A stretch of DNA of 64,000 nt. It comes from Dechloromonas sp. Dech2017 (GTDB lineage Bacteria > Pseudomonadota > Gammaproteobacteria > Burkholderiales > Rhodocyclaceae). Within the stretch, counting starts at the first letter, position 1. Each line of letters starts with the position of its first letter. The stretch spans positions 1 through 64,000 of the forward strand of contig SSXW01000015.1 in NCBI GenBank assembly GCA_009469585.1, read 5' to 3'. The notes beneath the pieces are model-generated. The model was not told where the DNA came from. It did not search any database and was given only the letters and a program-made list of their open reading frames with translations. Of the stretch, positions 1 to 8,008 are shown one piece after another. The position numbers and the translations under genes were made by a program.

Positions 1-70
1 CAGTCGGCTTTCCCGGCAGCAAATCCGCTATCCGCAACCACTGTTCGTCATTCAACATTCGCCGATCCAT
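1..70 (-). CDS. IS5-family transposase, N-terminal fragment (cut by window edge)
   Basis: The minus strand from an ATG at 70 reads MDRRMLNDEQWLRIADLLPG and then KPT before the window ends. The phrase LNDEQWxRIxxLLPG is the usual opening of the small IS5-family transposases that carry an N-terminal DUF4096 domain. Only about 23 residues are visible, so catalytic residues and integrity cannot be judged. It lies tail-away from the PEP-CTERM gene at 195-971. Confidence 0.75.
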   Translation of the reverse strand, partial: MDRRMLNDEQWLRIADLLPGKPT

Positions 71-125
71 GTGCAGCACCCAAATTCCAGGATGTAAACA
101 CAAATCGGCTACTGTGAACAGGCCC
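1..125 (-). mobile_element. IS5-family insertion sequence, one end only (runs off the window)
   Basis: The left edge of the window holds the upstream end of an insertion sequence whose transposase reads leftward out of the window. Read on the minus strand, the outer end begins GGGCCTGTTCACAG at about position 125, which resembles terminal inverted repeats of the IS427-like group of IS5. The base triplet just outside is TAG. The other end, and so the target duplication, cannot be seen. The family call rests on the transposase N-terminus. Confidence 0.7.
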
Positions 126-147
126 TAGGACGGGTCACCCAAAAATA

Positions 148-178
148 AAAAGGCCGGGGAGCGATTCCCGGCCTTTTG
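148..178 (-). terminator. Rho-independent terminator of the vWA/PEP-CTERM gene
   Basis: An 11-bp stem AAAGGCCGGGA / TCCCGGCCTTT lies 17 bases past the stop codon of the gene at 195-971. Read on the minus strand it is followed by a TTTTTATTTTTG tract, the form expected of an intrinsic terminator for that gene. Confidence 0.85.
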
Positions 179-194
179 CTTTCCGTCGATTCGC

Positions 195-971
195 TCAGTA
201 TTGGCGCATCTTCCGGCGGCCAGCCAGGCCGAGCAGGGCGATGCCGATAAGGGCTGCGGTGCCCGGTTCGGGAACGTTGTTGTTGTTGCCCTGGCATTCC
301 GGTGCCGTTGGATTGGCGGCACAGAAATCCTGGATTTCCGCTACCTTGGTGTTGATGAAGTTGGTAAAGAAGGCATCACCATTGTTGCGGAAGTCGACGA
401 TGTTGAAATAGTTGCCGTTATTGTCCGTGGCCAGTTGGGCGTAGTAGCCAATGCTGGTCGAGGTGACGTCATCATCGCCAGGATTGCGGATCACGTTGAT
501 GAATTCCGAGGCGCTGGTTGCGGCGAGCGCGGCGGTGAGGGCGGCGCGGTTACCCGCATCGTCGTCGTTCTCGTCGGTGATCAGGATGATGTTACGGACC
601 ACGTTGTTTCGGAAAGTCGCACCCATGGCAACCTGGATGGCTGCCGAGCCATCTTCGGTGCCGCCGCCATTGGCGGTGAGGAGTTGGAAGGGGCCGCCGC
701 TGCGGTTGAAATCCGAGAAGGTGGTGATGTTCTGGATCAGCGAGGCGGTGCCGCCAAAGCGGACCAGGCCGTAGTTGACGTCAATGCCGGCGTTGAGCAT
801 GGCGGTATTGAAGTCGCCGATGCGGGCCTTGACCTGGGCGATGTCGTCACCCATTGACCCCGACGTGTCGATCACCCAGACGACGTCGGAAGCGATGATC
901 GCGTGGGCTGAGGTTGCGACAGCCAGCGAGGCTGCCAGAGCGCATGCCGAAATAAGTTTTTTTAGTTTCAT
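195..971 (-). CDS. vWA domain-containing PEP-CTERM protein
   Basis: 258 residues. Residues 1-24 form a Sec signal peptide (MKLKK, hydrophobic core, SAHA cleavage site). A von Willebrand factor A domain follows at once, with a complete MIDAS opening, DTSGSMG, giving D35, S37 and S39. The last 25 residues are a PEP-CTERM sorting tag: VPEPGT, a hydrophobic helix, then RRKMRQY. In this family the tag is recognised by exosortase/EpsH and the protein is displayed or exported; no exosortase gene is in the window. The SD-like AGGGG sits 7 bases before the ATG. A sigma-54-type promoter lies 58 bases upstream and a terminator follows, so it is probably monocistronic. Its target is unknown. Confidence 0.9.
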   Translation of the reverse strand: MKLKKLISACALAASLAVATSAHAIIASDVVWVIDTSGSMGDDIAQVKARIGDFNTAMLNAGIDVNYGLVRFGGTASLIQNITTFSDFNRSGGPFQLLTANGGGTEDGSAAIQVAMGATFRNNVVRNIILITDENDDDAGNRAALTAALAATSASEFINVIRNPGDDDVTSTSIGYYAQLATDNNGNYFNIVDFRNNGDAFFTNFINTKVAEIQDFCAANPTAPECQGNNNNVPEPGTAALIGIALLGLAGRRKMRQY

Positions 972-1306
972 GATTGACCCCTAGCGAATGAAGTTGATAT
1001 CGGAACAAACGGACTTGATGTTTCTCAAGCACGTTGTGTGCCAATATGTTTTTATCCATTAAAACATTGCGTTGTGGAGGTTATTAAAGAGAATTTCCCA
1101 TCTCGTGTAAGTTTTCCCGACAGGTGCTGCGTTACCGATTTTGCTAATTTGGCGTCGGTCTTGGTCCGGTCTTGAAACCTGTGAGTTGGCCAGGGATGTG
1201 AGCTTTTTTGTGCGTCGGTCGGTACTGGAATTGCGTCGAACCGGCAATTGAATATTGAGATCAGTTAGAGGCGAATCGAGAAGATCTATTCTGGCTCGCT
1301 GCCGAA
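972..1306. other. 335-base AT-rich intergenic region between two PEP-CTERM genes
   Basis: Both neighbours are on the minus strand, so this is the 3' region of the second PEP-CTERM gene and the promoter region of the first. Apart from the sigma-54-type promoter at 1029-1043 I see no terminator-grade hairpin and no credible reading frame. It is clearly more AT-rich than the coding sequence around it. Confidence 0.5.
1029..1043 (-). promoter_or_regulatory. sigma-54 (-24/-12) promoter for the vWA/PEP-CTERM gene
   Basis: On the minus strand the sequence TGGCACACAACGTGC matches the consensus TGGCACG-N4-TTGC with two mismatches and keeps the invariant GG and GC at exact spacing. Transcription would start near 1017, giving a leader of about 46 bases before the ATG at 971. 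PEP-CTERM genes in exosortase systems are known to be switched on by the sigma-54 activator PrsR, so the placement makes sense; no prsR is visible here. Confidence 0.6.
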
Positions 1307-2128
1307 TCAAGTCCTCTTGCGCCAGCGGGCGCCAACCGGAATCAGCCCGAGGCCGGCCAGCAGCAGACCGAGGCTGGCTGGTTCGGGTACGGCGTGCAGG
1401 GAGACAGTGCCGCCGTCGGCGACGGTGTAGGCCAGTTCGGAGTTGGCGAAGGGGGCGTTGAGGCAATCGTTGCCGCCGTAGTTGGCCAGGCCGCAGACGA
1501 TTTCCTCGACGAGCAGCGCGGTAGGTTTGGTGACCTGGTTGTAGACGCCGAGGTCGAGGAGGACGTTGGCGGCGGTGGACAGGTCGTTGCCGGCGGCGTC
1601 GAAGAGGTAGCCGGCGAGCAGGCTGCCCGGGTCGAGGCGGGCTTGCAGGCTGACCAGGCCGGTGGGGGCGAGGCCGCCGTTGAGGACGCTGAAGCTGCCG
1701 ATCAGGGTGCCGTTGTCGGCGCCGTAGTTGCCCGCCGCGCTGGCGAAATCGAAGACCGGGTCGGCGAAGATCCTGATGCTGCCGCCGGTGAAGCTGAGCG
1801 CAAAAGGATCGAAGAAGTTGCCGCTGCCGTTTATGGCGTAGGTGACGGTGATGTCCCGGCTACCGAAGGGTGAGCCGTCGGCTTGCCGCAACTGGTAGGC
1901 GCCATGTTCGATGAAAGTGAATTCCGGCGTGACCGGGCCGGTCGGAATGATCTGGACGAATCCGACGCTGCCGACGTCGACGCTGGAGACGGCGCTGGCC
2001 CCGGCCGCGCCCTGGCCGGTGGGGTTGATCTGCCAGCTTGGGGCGGCGATGGCGAACGGCGTGGCGACGAGGAGGGCGAGGCCGGCAAGAAGGCGGCTCA
2101 GGCGTTTGGCTGGCTGGAACGGGGGCAT
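1307..2128 (-). CDS. PEP-CTERM sorting domain-containing protein
   Basis: 273 residues from the ATG at 2128. That start was chosen because it directly opens a signal peptide (residues 1-29, ending FAIAA); the frame is open further upstream but that part does not look coding. The mature region is rich in Gly, Ser, Asn and Phe and looks like a beta-rich surface domain of unknown type. The C-terminus is a PEP-CTERM tag: VPEPASLGLLL, a hydrophobic stretch, then ARWRKRT. Export through an exosortase is expected from the tag. It lies upstream of, and in the same direction as, the vWA PEP-CTERM protein but is separated from it by 335 bases with a separate promoter. I cannot assign a more specific function. 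Confidence 0.85.
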   Translation of the reverse strand: MPPFQPAKRLSRLLAGLALLVATPFAIAAPSWQINPTGQGAAGASAVSSVDVGSVGFVQIIPTGPVTPEFTFIEHGAYQLRQADGSPFGSRDITVTYAINGSGNFFDPFALSFTGGSIRIFADPVFDFASAAGNYGADNGTLIGSFSVLNGGLAPTGLVSLQARLDPGSLLAGYLFDAAGNDLSTAANVLLDLGVYNQVTKPTALLVEEIVCGLANYGGNDCLNAPFANSELAYTVADGGTVSLHAVPEPASLGLLLAGLGLIPVGARWRKRT

Positions 2129-2389
2129 GGGGATCTCGGCGGGATGGCGGAAGGATGCGCCGGGGATTCGGCCAGCACCCGTTATGCAAAACGGGTTGAT
2201 TGTATAGAAATTCGCCATGCCGATTGGCTTATTTTGCCAGCGAGTGGCAGGCCTTGCCGTGCGTTGGGCAGTATCAAATGCCGCTCGACAGGGTTCCGGA
2301 CAGCGTCCGGCCATGAACGCGACGTTCTCGTCGCGCAACCAATTTTCAAGTGCCGTGCCGGCCGCCGCCGACCAACGGCTGGCACTGCC

Positions 2390-2872
2390 TCAGAGCAGGG
2401 CTTCGATGGCTTCCTGCAGGTCTTCCGGCTTGGTGGCCGGGGCGTAGCGGTGCACGACCTTGCCGTCGCGGTCGACCAGGAATTTGGTGAAATTCCACTT
2501 GATCGCCTCGGTGCCCAGCACGCCGGCCGCTTGGTGCTTGAGCCATATGTAGAGCGGGTGGGCATTGTCGCCATTGACCTCGATCTTGGCGAAGATCGGG
2601 AAACTGACGCCGTAGTTGGCCTGGCAGAACTGCCCGATGGCCTCGGCATCGCCCGGTTCCTGGCCGCCGAACTGGTTGCACGGGAAGCCGAGGACGACCA
2701 GCCCCCGGTCGCGCAGGGTACGGTAAAGTGCTTCCAGCCCGGCGTACTGCGGCGTGAAGCCGCACTCGCTGGCGGTGTTGACGATGAGCAGGATCTTGCC
2801 GCGATAGCTGTCGAGCCGGCAGGGTTCGCCGTTGAGCAGGGGGGCGCTGAAGTCGTAGAGGGTGTCGCTCAT
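2390..2872 (-). CDS. Glutathione peroxidase-family thiol peroxidase
   Basis: 160 residues, the usual length for bacterial GPx/BtuE proteins. It reduces hydrogen peroxide and organic hydroperoxides with glutathione or thioredoxin. Visible landmarks are the peroxidatic cysteine in NTASECGFTPQY (C37), the family block FPCNQFGGQEPG carrying the catalytic Gln (about Q71), and KWNFTKFLV, which supplies the catalytic Trp and Asn. There is no signal peptide, so it is cytoplasmic. It uses Cys rather than selenocysteine. It is divergent from the carboxymuconolactone-decarboxylase-like gene at 3057, with a 184-base gap that should hold both promoters. Confidence 0.93.
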   Translation of the reverse strand: MSDTLYDFSAPLLNGEPCRLDSYRGKILLIVNTASECGFTPQYAGLEALYRTLRDRGLVVLGFPCNQFGGQEPGDAEAIGQFCQANYGVSFPIFAKIEVNGDNAHPLYIWLKHQAAGVLGTEAIKWNFTKFLVDRDGKVVHRYAPATKPEDLQEAIEALL

Positions 2873-3056
2873 CGGAATTCCTTCGTTCTGGCTGGGGGCG
2901 GGTGGTCGAGGCTGTCGGCCCCTGTTGGAGGGGCGCCCCGGCGAAAGGTTCGCCGCTGGGCAATCGATGGCGCCGGCAGCGCGGTGCAGTGCGACAATGG
3001 CGCCCCCGGCGCCGGGGCCGATGACGGCCGGCCTAAATCGATTTCAGGAAAGCGAC

Positions 3057-3440
3057 ATGGATCACGACCAACAGTTCGAGCAGGGCCTGCGCATGCGCCG
3101 ACAGGTAATGGGCGATGCCTTCGTGGACAAGGCCTTCGCCGGCACCGACGCGTTCACCGCGCCGCTGCAGGAATTCGTCACGCGCAACGCCTGGGGCACC
3201 ACCTGGTGCCGTGACGGCCTCGACCTCAAGACGCGCAGCCTGCTGACGCTGTCGATGCTGACGGCGCTCGGGCGGGCGACGGAAATCAAGGGCCATGTGC
3301 GCGGCGCCGTGAACAACGGGGCGACCCTGGCCGAGATCCAGGAGGTGCTGTTGCACGCCGCCATCTACTGCGGCATGCCGCTGGCCATCGACGCCTTCCG
3401 CTCGGCGCACGAGGTGTTGAAGGAGATGGGCCAGGTTTGA
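3057..3440 (+). CDS. Carboxymuconolactone decarboxylase-family protein (PcaC-like)
   Basis: 127 residues. The ATG at 3057 was chosen for its AGGAAAG ribosome site six bases upstream and because the family begins here. The core RSLLTLSMLTALGR, then EIKGHVRGAVNNG and HAAIYCGMP, is that of the CMD family, in particular of 4-carboxymuconolactone decarboxylase PcaC, which acts in the protocatechuate branch of the beta-ketoadipate pathway. Length fits PcaC. No other pca gene is near, so the true substrate is uncertain; the family also includes redox proteins related to AhpD, but the CxxC of AhpD is absent here. The gene is followed by a copy of the dispersed repeat and faces the DUF4332 gene tail to tail. 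Confidence 0.85.
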   Translation: MDHDQQFEQGLRMRRQVMGDAFVDKAFAGTDAFTAPLQEFVTRNAWGTTWCRDGLDLKTRSLLTLSMLTALGRATEIKGHVRGAVNNGATLAEIQEVLLHAAIYCGMPLAIDAFRSAHEVLKEMGQV

Positions 3441-3452
3441 TCGGCGGGCAGC

Positions 3453-3490
3453 GCTGCGGTCGATCGGAAAAAACGCCCAAAAATGAAAAA
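3453..3490 (+). repeat. Dispersed CTGCGGTCGAC repeat, copy 1
   Basis: GCTGCGGTCGATCGGAAA followed by AAACGCCCAAAAATGAAAA. It sits in the gap between the convergent genes at 3057 and 3551 and runs straight into the terminator hairpin of the minus-strand gene. It is one of about eleven similar copies in the window. Confidence 0.7.
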
Positions 3491-3508
3491 ACCGGGCAAG
3501 CCCGGTTC
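3485..3508 (-). terminator. Rho-independent terminator of the DUF4332 gene
   Basis: The stem AACCGGGC/GCCCGGTT with an AA loop is followed, on the minus strand, by TTTTTTCATTTTT. It lies 43 bases past the stop codon of the gene at 3551-3961. Confidence 0.8.
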
Positions 3509-3550
3509 GGCAAGGCTGGGCAGCCAGCCAGGCCGCCCGGGAAGCGCCGC

Positions 3551-3961
3551 TCAGTATTCGAGCATGCGCGGCAGATCCTTGGCCTGGGCGATCCATTTTT
3601 CCACTTCGCTTGCCGACGGCACGCGCCGGGTCAGCTTCTTCTGCTCATTGACCTCGCCCAGGCTGGTGGCCAGGTTGGCGGCATTGCGCCGGGCCAGGGC
3701 CGGCACGGTGTCCACGCCGGAGACTTCGAGCAGTTCGGCGTACTCGGCGCCGATGCCGGTGATGCGGAAGAGGTCAACCATGTTGGCGAACTTGAGGATC
3801 TGCTTTTCCGACAACCCGGATTTTTCAGCCAGTTCCTTGCGCTGCTTCGGGGTGCAACTGGCGGCCAGCAGGCTGTCGCTGTCCTTGACGCCGGCGCCGC
3901 GCAGCTTTTCGCCGATGGCCGGGCCGATACCTTCAACTTCTTCGATTTTCTTGTTTGCCAT
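3551..3961 (-). CDS. DUF4332 domain-containing protein
   Basis: 136 residues. The N-terminal VEGIGPAIGEKLRGAGV and the later DLFRITGIGAEYAELL are helix-hairpin-helix-like motifs of the DUF4332 family, which suggest non-specific DNA or nucleic-acid binding. The middle (TPKQRKELAEKSGLSEKQI) is a helical linker. No signal peptide or membrane segment is present. Function in the cell is not established. It has its own terminator and a 166-base AT-rich upstream region, so it is probably transcribed alone. Confidence 0.85.
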   Translation of the reverse strand: MANKKIEEVEGIGPAIGEKLRGAGVKDSDSLLAASCTPKQRKELAEKSGLSEKQILKFANMVDLFRITGIGAEYAELLEVSGVDTVPALARRNAANLATSLGEVNEQKKLTRRVPSASEVEKWIAQAKDLPRMLEY

Positions 3962-4127
3962 GCATCATCTCCTGATCGAAAGTATGAGGAAACACTATGC
4001 TAGCCGAAAAAAACCATGAAAAAGGTAACGAATTGTAGGAAAAGCCCAGGCTTTTCGTGATTGTGACCATGAAAATGATCAAATTCGACGCATTTCTGGA
4101 CAATTTTCAGCCGCGCCCCAGCTTTTC

Positions 4128-4859
4128 ATGCAACTGACCCATCCTCAGCCAGCTGCCCCGCCCCCCTTCCCGGATAGCCACGCCGTGCCGAGCCGGCGCG
4201 CCAGTTTTGCCGAATGGCACCGGGGGCGGACTCCCTACGTCGTCTGGGCGCTCGACGTTGACCAGCCGGTCGTGCGGGCACTCGTCGCCCGCGCCGCCGG
4301 GGCGCTGGACGGCCTGCTCCTCGACGGCTATCGGCGTCAGCCGCACGTTACCCTCGACCTGTGCGGATTCCCGGCCGCCGGCCCGGGCGAGGCTGACGAG
4401 TTCACCACCGACTGGCTGGCTGCCCGGTGCGCCGCCCTGCGCGCCGCCGCCATCCGCCCCTTCTCGCTCACCATCGGCGGCCCGGCCAGCTTCACCTCGG
4501 CGCCCTACCTGCAGGTGGCCGATGCCGGGTCGGGCATCGCCGCCGTGCGCCGCGCCCTGGCCGTGGCTGGCCGGCATCGGCTGGTCGGCGACTACGTGCC
4601 GCACGTCACGCTCGGCCTCTACGCCGATACCTGGCCGGCGGCGCTGGTCGGCCAGCGCCTGGCCGGGATCGACGACGATGCAGCCAGCTGCCGGATCGAC
4701 CGGGTCAGCCTGCTCGCCTACCGGCCGGACGACATCGGCGGGCCGCTGGTCAGCCTCGGCCACTTCTCGCTGGCGCGGCAAGCCATGGTGTGGCGCGCCG
4801 CCTGGCCCTTTGCCGGCATTTTTGGCGGGCCGGGCGGCGGCCCGGCATCTGCCGCGTAG
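4128..4859 (+). CDS. 2H phosphoesterase (2'-5' RNA ligase / cyclic phosphodiesterase family)
   Basis: 243 residues. Two HxT motifs define the 2H phosphoesterase fold: QPHVTLDL (H73) and VPHVTLGLY (H159). They are spaced as in the 2'-5' RNA ligase family, whose members hydrolyse 2',3'-cyclic phosphates. It is longer than ThpR (about 180 residues) because of an N-terminal extension and an Ala/Gly-rich tail, so it belongs to the wider superfamily rather than to ThpR itself. The substrate cannot be read from sequence. It lies 67 bases upstream of the helicase gene in the same direction. Confidence 0.8.
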   Translation: MQLTHPQPAAPPPFPDSHAVPSRRASFAEWHRGRTPYVVWALDVDQPVVRALVARAAGALDGLLLDGYRRQPHVTLDLCGFPAAGPGEADEFTTDWLAARCAALRAAAIRPFSLTIGGPASFTSAPYLQVADAGSGIAAVRRALAVAGRHRLVGDYVPHVTLGLYADTWPAALVGQRLAGIDDDAASCRIDRVSLLAYRPDDIGGPLVSLGHFSLARQAMVWRAAWPFAGIFGGPGGGPASAA

Positions 4860-4926
4860 CGGCCGGCGATTCGTGTTGCGGGGGCCATCTGCTACCATTC
4901 GCCCCTGAATTTTCCGGCCATTCTCC

Positions 4927-6861
4927 TTGTCCTCCCTCCCCGAAATCTTTTCTCCCGACGGGCCGCTGGCGCGGGCCATCGGCGGCTATCGCGTGCGCGA
5001 CCAGCAGGTCGACATGGCCGAGCGCATCGCCGCCGCCATCAAGTCCTGCGCGGTGTTCATCGCCGAGGCCGGCACCGGCACCGGCAAGACCTTCGCCTAC
5101 CTGGTGCCGGCGCTGCAGTCGGGCGGCAAGGTGATCGTGTCGACCGGCACCAAGACGCTGCAGGACCAGCTGTTCAACAAGGACTTGCCGATGGTCCGCG
5201 ACGCCTTGAAGGCGCCGGTCAAGATCGCGCTGTTGAAGGGCCGGGCCAACTACGTCTGCCCCTACCACCTGCAGCGGGCGCTGGCCGACGGCCGCTTCCT
5301 GAGCCGCGAGGACGCCGCCGACGCCCGCCGCATCGCGGTCTTCGCCAAGACCACGCAGAGCGGCGACAAGGCCGAGTGCATCGAGGTCAATGAAAATTCG
5401 CCGGTGTGGAGCCATGCCACCTCGACGCGCGACAACTGCCTCGGCCAGGACTGCCCGGACTACAAGGAATGCTTCGTGATGGCGGCGCGGCGCGAGGCGA
5501 TGGCGGCCGACCTGGTCGTCGTCAACCACCACCTCTTCTTCGCCGACGTCATGCTCCGCGACGAGGGCATGGCCGAACTGCTCCCCGCCTGCAACACGGT
5601 GATCTTCGACGAAGCCCACCAGCTGCCGGAAGTGGCGACGCTGTTCTTCGGCGACACGGTGTCTACGGCGCAGCTCCTCGACCTGGCCCGCGACGCCCGC
5701 AACGAAGGCCTGGCCAACGCCCGCGACTGCCTGGCCCTGCCGGAAGCCGCCAAGCAGCTGGAAAAGGCGGCCAAGGACCTGCGCCTGGCGGTCGGCGTCG
5801 ATACCGGCCGCTTCTCCTGCGGTCAACTGGAAGAAAAGCCCGATTTCCTGCCCGCCCTGCAGGCGCTGGAAGCCGAGACGGCGGCCTTCGCCGCCCTGCT
5901 CGAAACCCAGGCCGAGCGCGCCGAGGGCCTGGAAAAATGCTGGCAGCGGGCCACCGAGCTCGAACAGCGCCTCGGCCAGTGGCGCAGCGGCGGCGACCCG
6001 AGCATCGTGCGCTGGGGCGAAGCCTTCACCCATTCGCTGCAGCTTAACGCCACGCCGCTCGACGTCGCCGAGATTTTCCGCAAGCAGATGGGCGGCCATC
6101 CGCGGGCCTGGATCTTCACCTCGGCGACCCTCGCCGTGCAAGGGCATTTCCACCACTACTGCGCCGAACTCGGCCTCGGCGAGCCGGATTCGGCCTGCTG
6201 GCAGAGCCCCTTCGACTACGCCGCCCAGGCCGTGCTCTACGCCCCGCTCGGCATGCCCGACCCCAACGCCTGGAACTACACCGACGCCGTCGTCGACGCC
6301 GCCTGGCCGGCGCTCAAGGCGGCCGGCGGCGGCGCCTTCTTCCTGTGCACCAGCCTGCGCGCCATGCGCCGCACGCACGAACTGCTCAAGGCCCGGCTCG
6401 CGGACGAAGGCCTCGACCTGCCGCTGCTGGTCCAGGGCGAGGGCAGCAAGAACGACCTGCTGCAACGCTTCCGCCATCACGGCGCGGCCATCCTGGTCGG
6501 CAGCCAGAGCTTCTGGGAAGGCGTGGACGTGCGCGGCGAGGCGTTGTCGCTGGTCGTCATCGACAAGATTCCCTTCGCGCCGCCCGACGACCCGGTGCTC
6601 TCGGCGCGCATCGAGCAGATGAAAAAGGAAGGCCGCAACGCCTTCATGGAATACCAGCTGCCGCGTGCCGTCATCAACGTCAAGCAGGGCGCCGGCCGGC
6701 TGATCCGCGACGAAACCGACCAGGGCGTGCTGATGATCTGCGATCCCCGACTCATATCAAAGCCGTACGGCCGCAAGGTCTGGCAAAGTCTGCCGCCGAT
6801 GAAGCGGACCCGCGAACTGCAGGTCGTGCTCGACTTTTTCGCCACCCGCCAAAGCCGATGA
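4927..6861 (+). CDS. DinG/YoaA-family ATP-dependent DNA helicase
   Basis: 644 residues with a TTG start at 4927, the only start that keeps the conserved N-terminus; no strong ribosome site precedes it. It is an XPD-like superfamily 2 helicase: Walker A AEAGTGTGKT (46-55), DEAH box FDEAHQLPEV (D228), and the C-terminal block LVGSQSFWEGVDVRGEALS. Four cysteines (C111, C171, C176, C182) sit where the family holds a 4Fe-4S cluster. Members unwind 5' to 3' and resolve R-loops, D-loops or stalled forks. The length and motif order fit YoaA better than the longer E. coli DinG. Its stop overlaps the start of the ATP-grasp gene (ATGA), so the two are translationally coupled. Confidence 0.9.
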   Translation: MSSLPEIFSPDGPLARAIGGYRVRDQQVDMAERIAAAIKSCAVFIAEAGTGTGKTFAYLVPALQSGGKVIVSTGTKTLQDQLFNKDLPMVRDALKAPVKIALLKGRANYVCPYHLQRALADGRFLSREDAADARRIAVFAKTTQSGDKAECIEVNENSPVWSHATSTRDNCLGQDCPDYKECFVMAARREAMAADLVVVNHHLFFADVMLRDEGMAELLPACNTVIFDEAHQLPEVATLFFGDTVSTAQLLDLARDARNEGLANARDCLALPEAAKQLEKAAKDLRLAVGVDTGRFSCGQLEEKPDFLPALQALEAETAAFAALLETQAERAEGLEKCWQRATELEQRLGQWRSGGDPSIVRWGEAFTHSLQLNATPLDVAEIFRKQMGGHPRAWIFTSATLAVQGHFHHYCAELGLGEPDSACWQSPFDYAAQAVLYAPLGMPDPNAWNYTDAVVDAAWPALKAAGGGAFFLCTSLRAMRRTHELLKARLADEGLDLPLLVQGEGSKNDLLQRFRHHGAAILVGSQSFWEGVDVRGEALSLVVIDKIPFAPPDDPVLSARIEQMKKEGRNAFMEYQLPRAVINVKQGAGRLIRDETDQGVLMICDPRLISKPYGRKVWQSLPPMKRTRELQVVLDFFATRQSR

Positions 6862-7991
6862 AAACCACCTTCGACCACCTGCGCCACGGCCAGCCCCAGC
6901 TCTTCTCGGCCGCCGCGCTGCGCATCCCGGCGGCCACCCGGCAGGCCATGGCCGACATCGTCGCCGCCATCGAATCGGTCATCGCCTTGCCCGCCTACAC
7001 CCGCCATGCGCTGGCCCAGTCGCCGGCCATCGCCCGGCGGCCGGTGCGCGCCCGCGGCGTCTTCATGGGCTACGACTTCCACCTGACCGAAGCCGGCCCC
7101 AAGCTGATCGAGATCAACACCAACGCCGGCGGCGGCCTGCTCAACGCCTACCTGCTGGCGGCCCACGGCAAGGCGGAAGAGGGCGTCCGCCTGGTCGAGC
7201 AATACGTCGCCATGTTCCGCGAGGAATGGCGGCTGGAGCGCGGCGAGGCGCCGCTACGCCGCATCGCCATCGTCGACGAGAACCCGGCCGGGCAGTTCCT
7301 GGCCGCCGAGTTCGCGCTGTTCAGGGAAGTGTTCGAGGCGCACGGCATCGCCGCCGTCGTCGTCGACCCGGCCGAGCTGGCCAGCGACGGCCAGCGCCTG
7401 AGCCATGCCGGCCAGCCGGTCGACCTGATCTACAACCGGCTGACCGACTTCGCGCTCGATGCCACGGTCAACGGCAAAATCCGGGCAATTTTCGAAAACG
7501 GCGGCGTCGTCCTCACCCCGCACCCGCGTGCCCATGCGCTGTATGCCGACAAGCGCAACCTGATGCTGCTCACCGACGACCCGGCGCTGCAGGGCCTCGG
7601 CGTCGGCGAAGCGACGCGGCGCACCCTGCTCGCCGGCATCCCGCGCACCGTCGCCGTCACGCCGGAGCAGGGCCAGGCCTTCTGGGCCGAGCGCAAGCGC
7701 TGGTTCTTCAAGCCGCCGGCCGGCTTCGGCAGCCGTGCCGCCTATCGCGGCGACAAGCTGACCAAGCGGGTCTTCGACGAGATCCTGCACGGCGGCTACA
7801 TCGCCCAGGAAATCGCGCCGCCCTCCGAGCATGTCGTGCCGGTAGCCGGCGGCGAGGCGACGATGAAGGCCGACCTCCGCTGCTACGTCTTCGCCGGCGC
7901 CATCCAGCTCGTCGCCGCCCGCCTCTACCAGGGGCAGACAACCAATTTCCGCACCCCCGGCGGCGGCTTCGCGCCGGTCTTTGTCGCCTGA
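6858..7991 (+). CDS. ATP-grasp domain-containing protein of unknown substrate
   Basis: 377 residues. The ATG at 6858 overlaps the helicase stop codon. Features of an ATP-grasp ligase are visible: KLIEINTNAGGGLLNAYLL, a probable substrate/metal loop; RWFFKPPAGFGSRAAYRG, resembling the nucleotide-binding Lys and glycine loop; IAQEIAPPSEHV; and MKADLRCYVFAGAIQLVAAR with the C-terminal metal-binding QTTNFRTPGGGF. The order recalls circularly permuted ATP-grasp proteins related to glutathionylspermidine synthase. Such enzymes join an acid to an amine or thiol using ATP, but the substrate here is unknown. A stretch near residues 203-214 (7462-7499) resembles the dispersed repeat. The gene ends 17 bases before mobB. 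Confidence 0.75.
   Translation: MKTTFDHLRHGQPQLFSAAALRIPAATRQAMADIVAAIESVIALPAYTRHALAQSPAIARRPVRARGVFMGYDFHLTEAGPKLIEINTNAGGGLLNAYLLAAHGKAEEGVRLVEQYVAMFREEWRLERGEAPLRRIAIVDENPAGQFLAAEFALFREVFEAHGIAAVVVDPAELASDGQRLSHAGQPVDLIYNRLTDFALDATVNGKIRAIFENGGVVLTPHPRAHALYADKRNLMLLTDDPALQGLGVGEATRRTLLAGIPRTVAVTPEQGQAFWAERKRWFFKPPAGFGSRAAYRGDKLTKRVFDEILHGGYIAQEIAPPSEHVVPVAGGEATMKADLRCYVFAGAIQLVAARLYQGQTTNFRTPGGGFAPVFVA
7462..7499 (+). repeat. Possible divergent dispersed-repeat copy inside the ATP-grasp gene
   Basis: CACGGTCAACGGCAAAATCC and then GGGCAATTTTCGAAAAC closely parallels the intergenic copy at 45352-45392. Because it codes for ATVNGKIRAIFEN it could be chance similarity kept by protein constraint. 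Confidence 0.35.
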
Positions 7992-8008
7992 ACAGGTAAA
8001 ATCCATCC

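Noticed and set aside
2346-2360. Minus-strand CGGCACGGCACTTGA near the glutathione peroxidase 3' end, sigma-54-like
   Set aside because: The essential GC of the -12 element is lost and it lies over 200 bases from the PEP-CTERM start.
4037-4057. GAAAAGCCCAGGCTTTTC hairpin between the DUF4332 and phosphoesterase genes as a terminator
   Set aside because: Neither strand has a T tract in the right place and no gene ends there.
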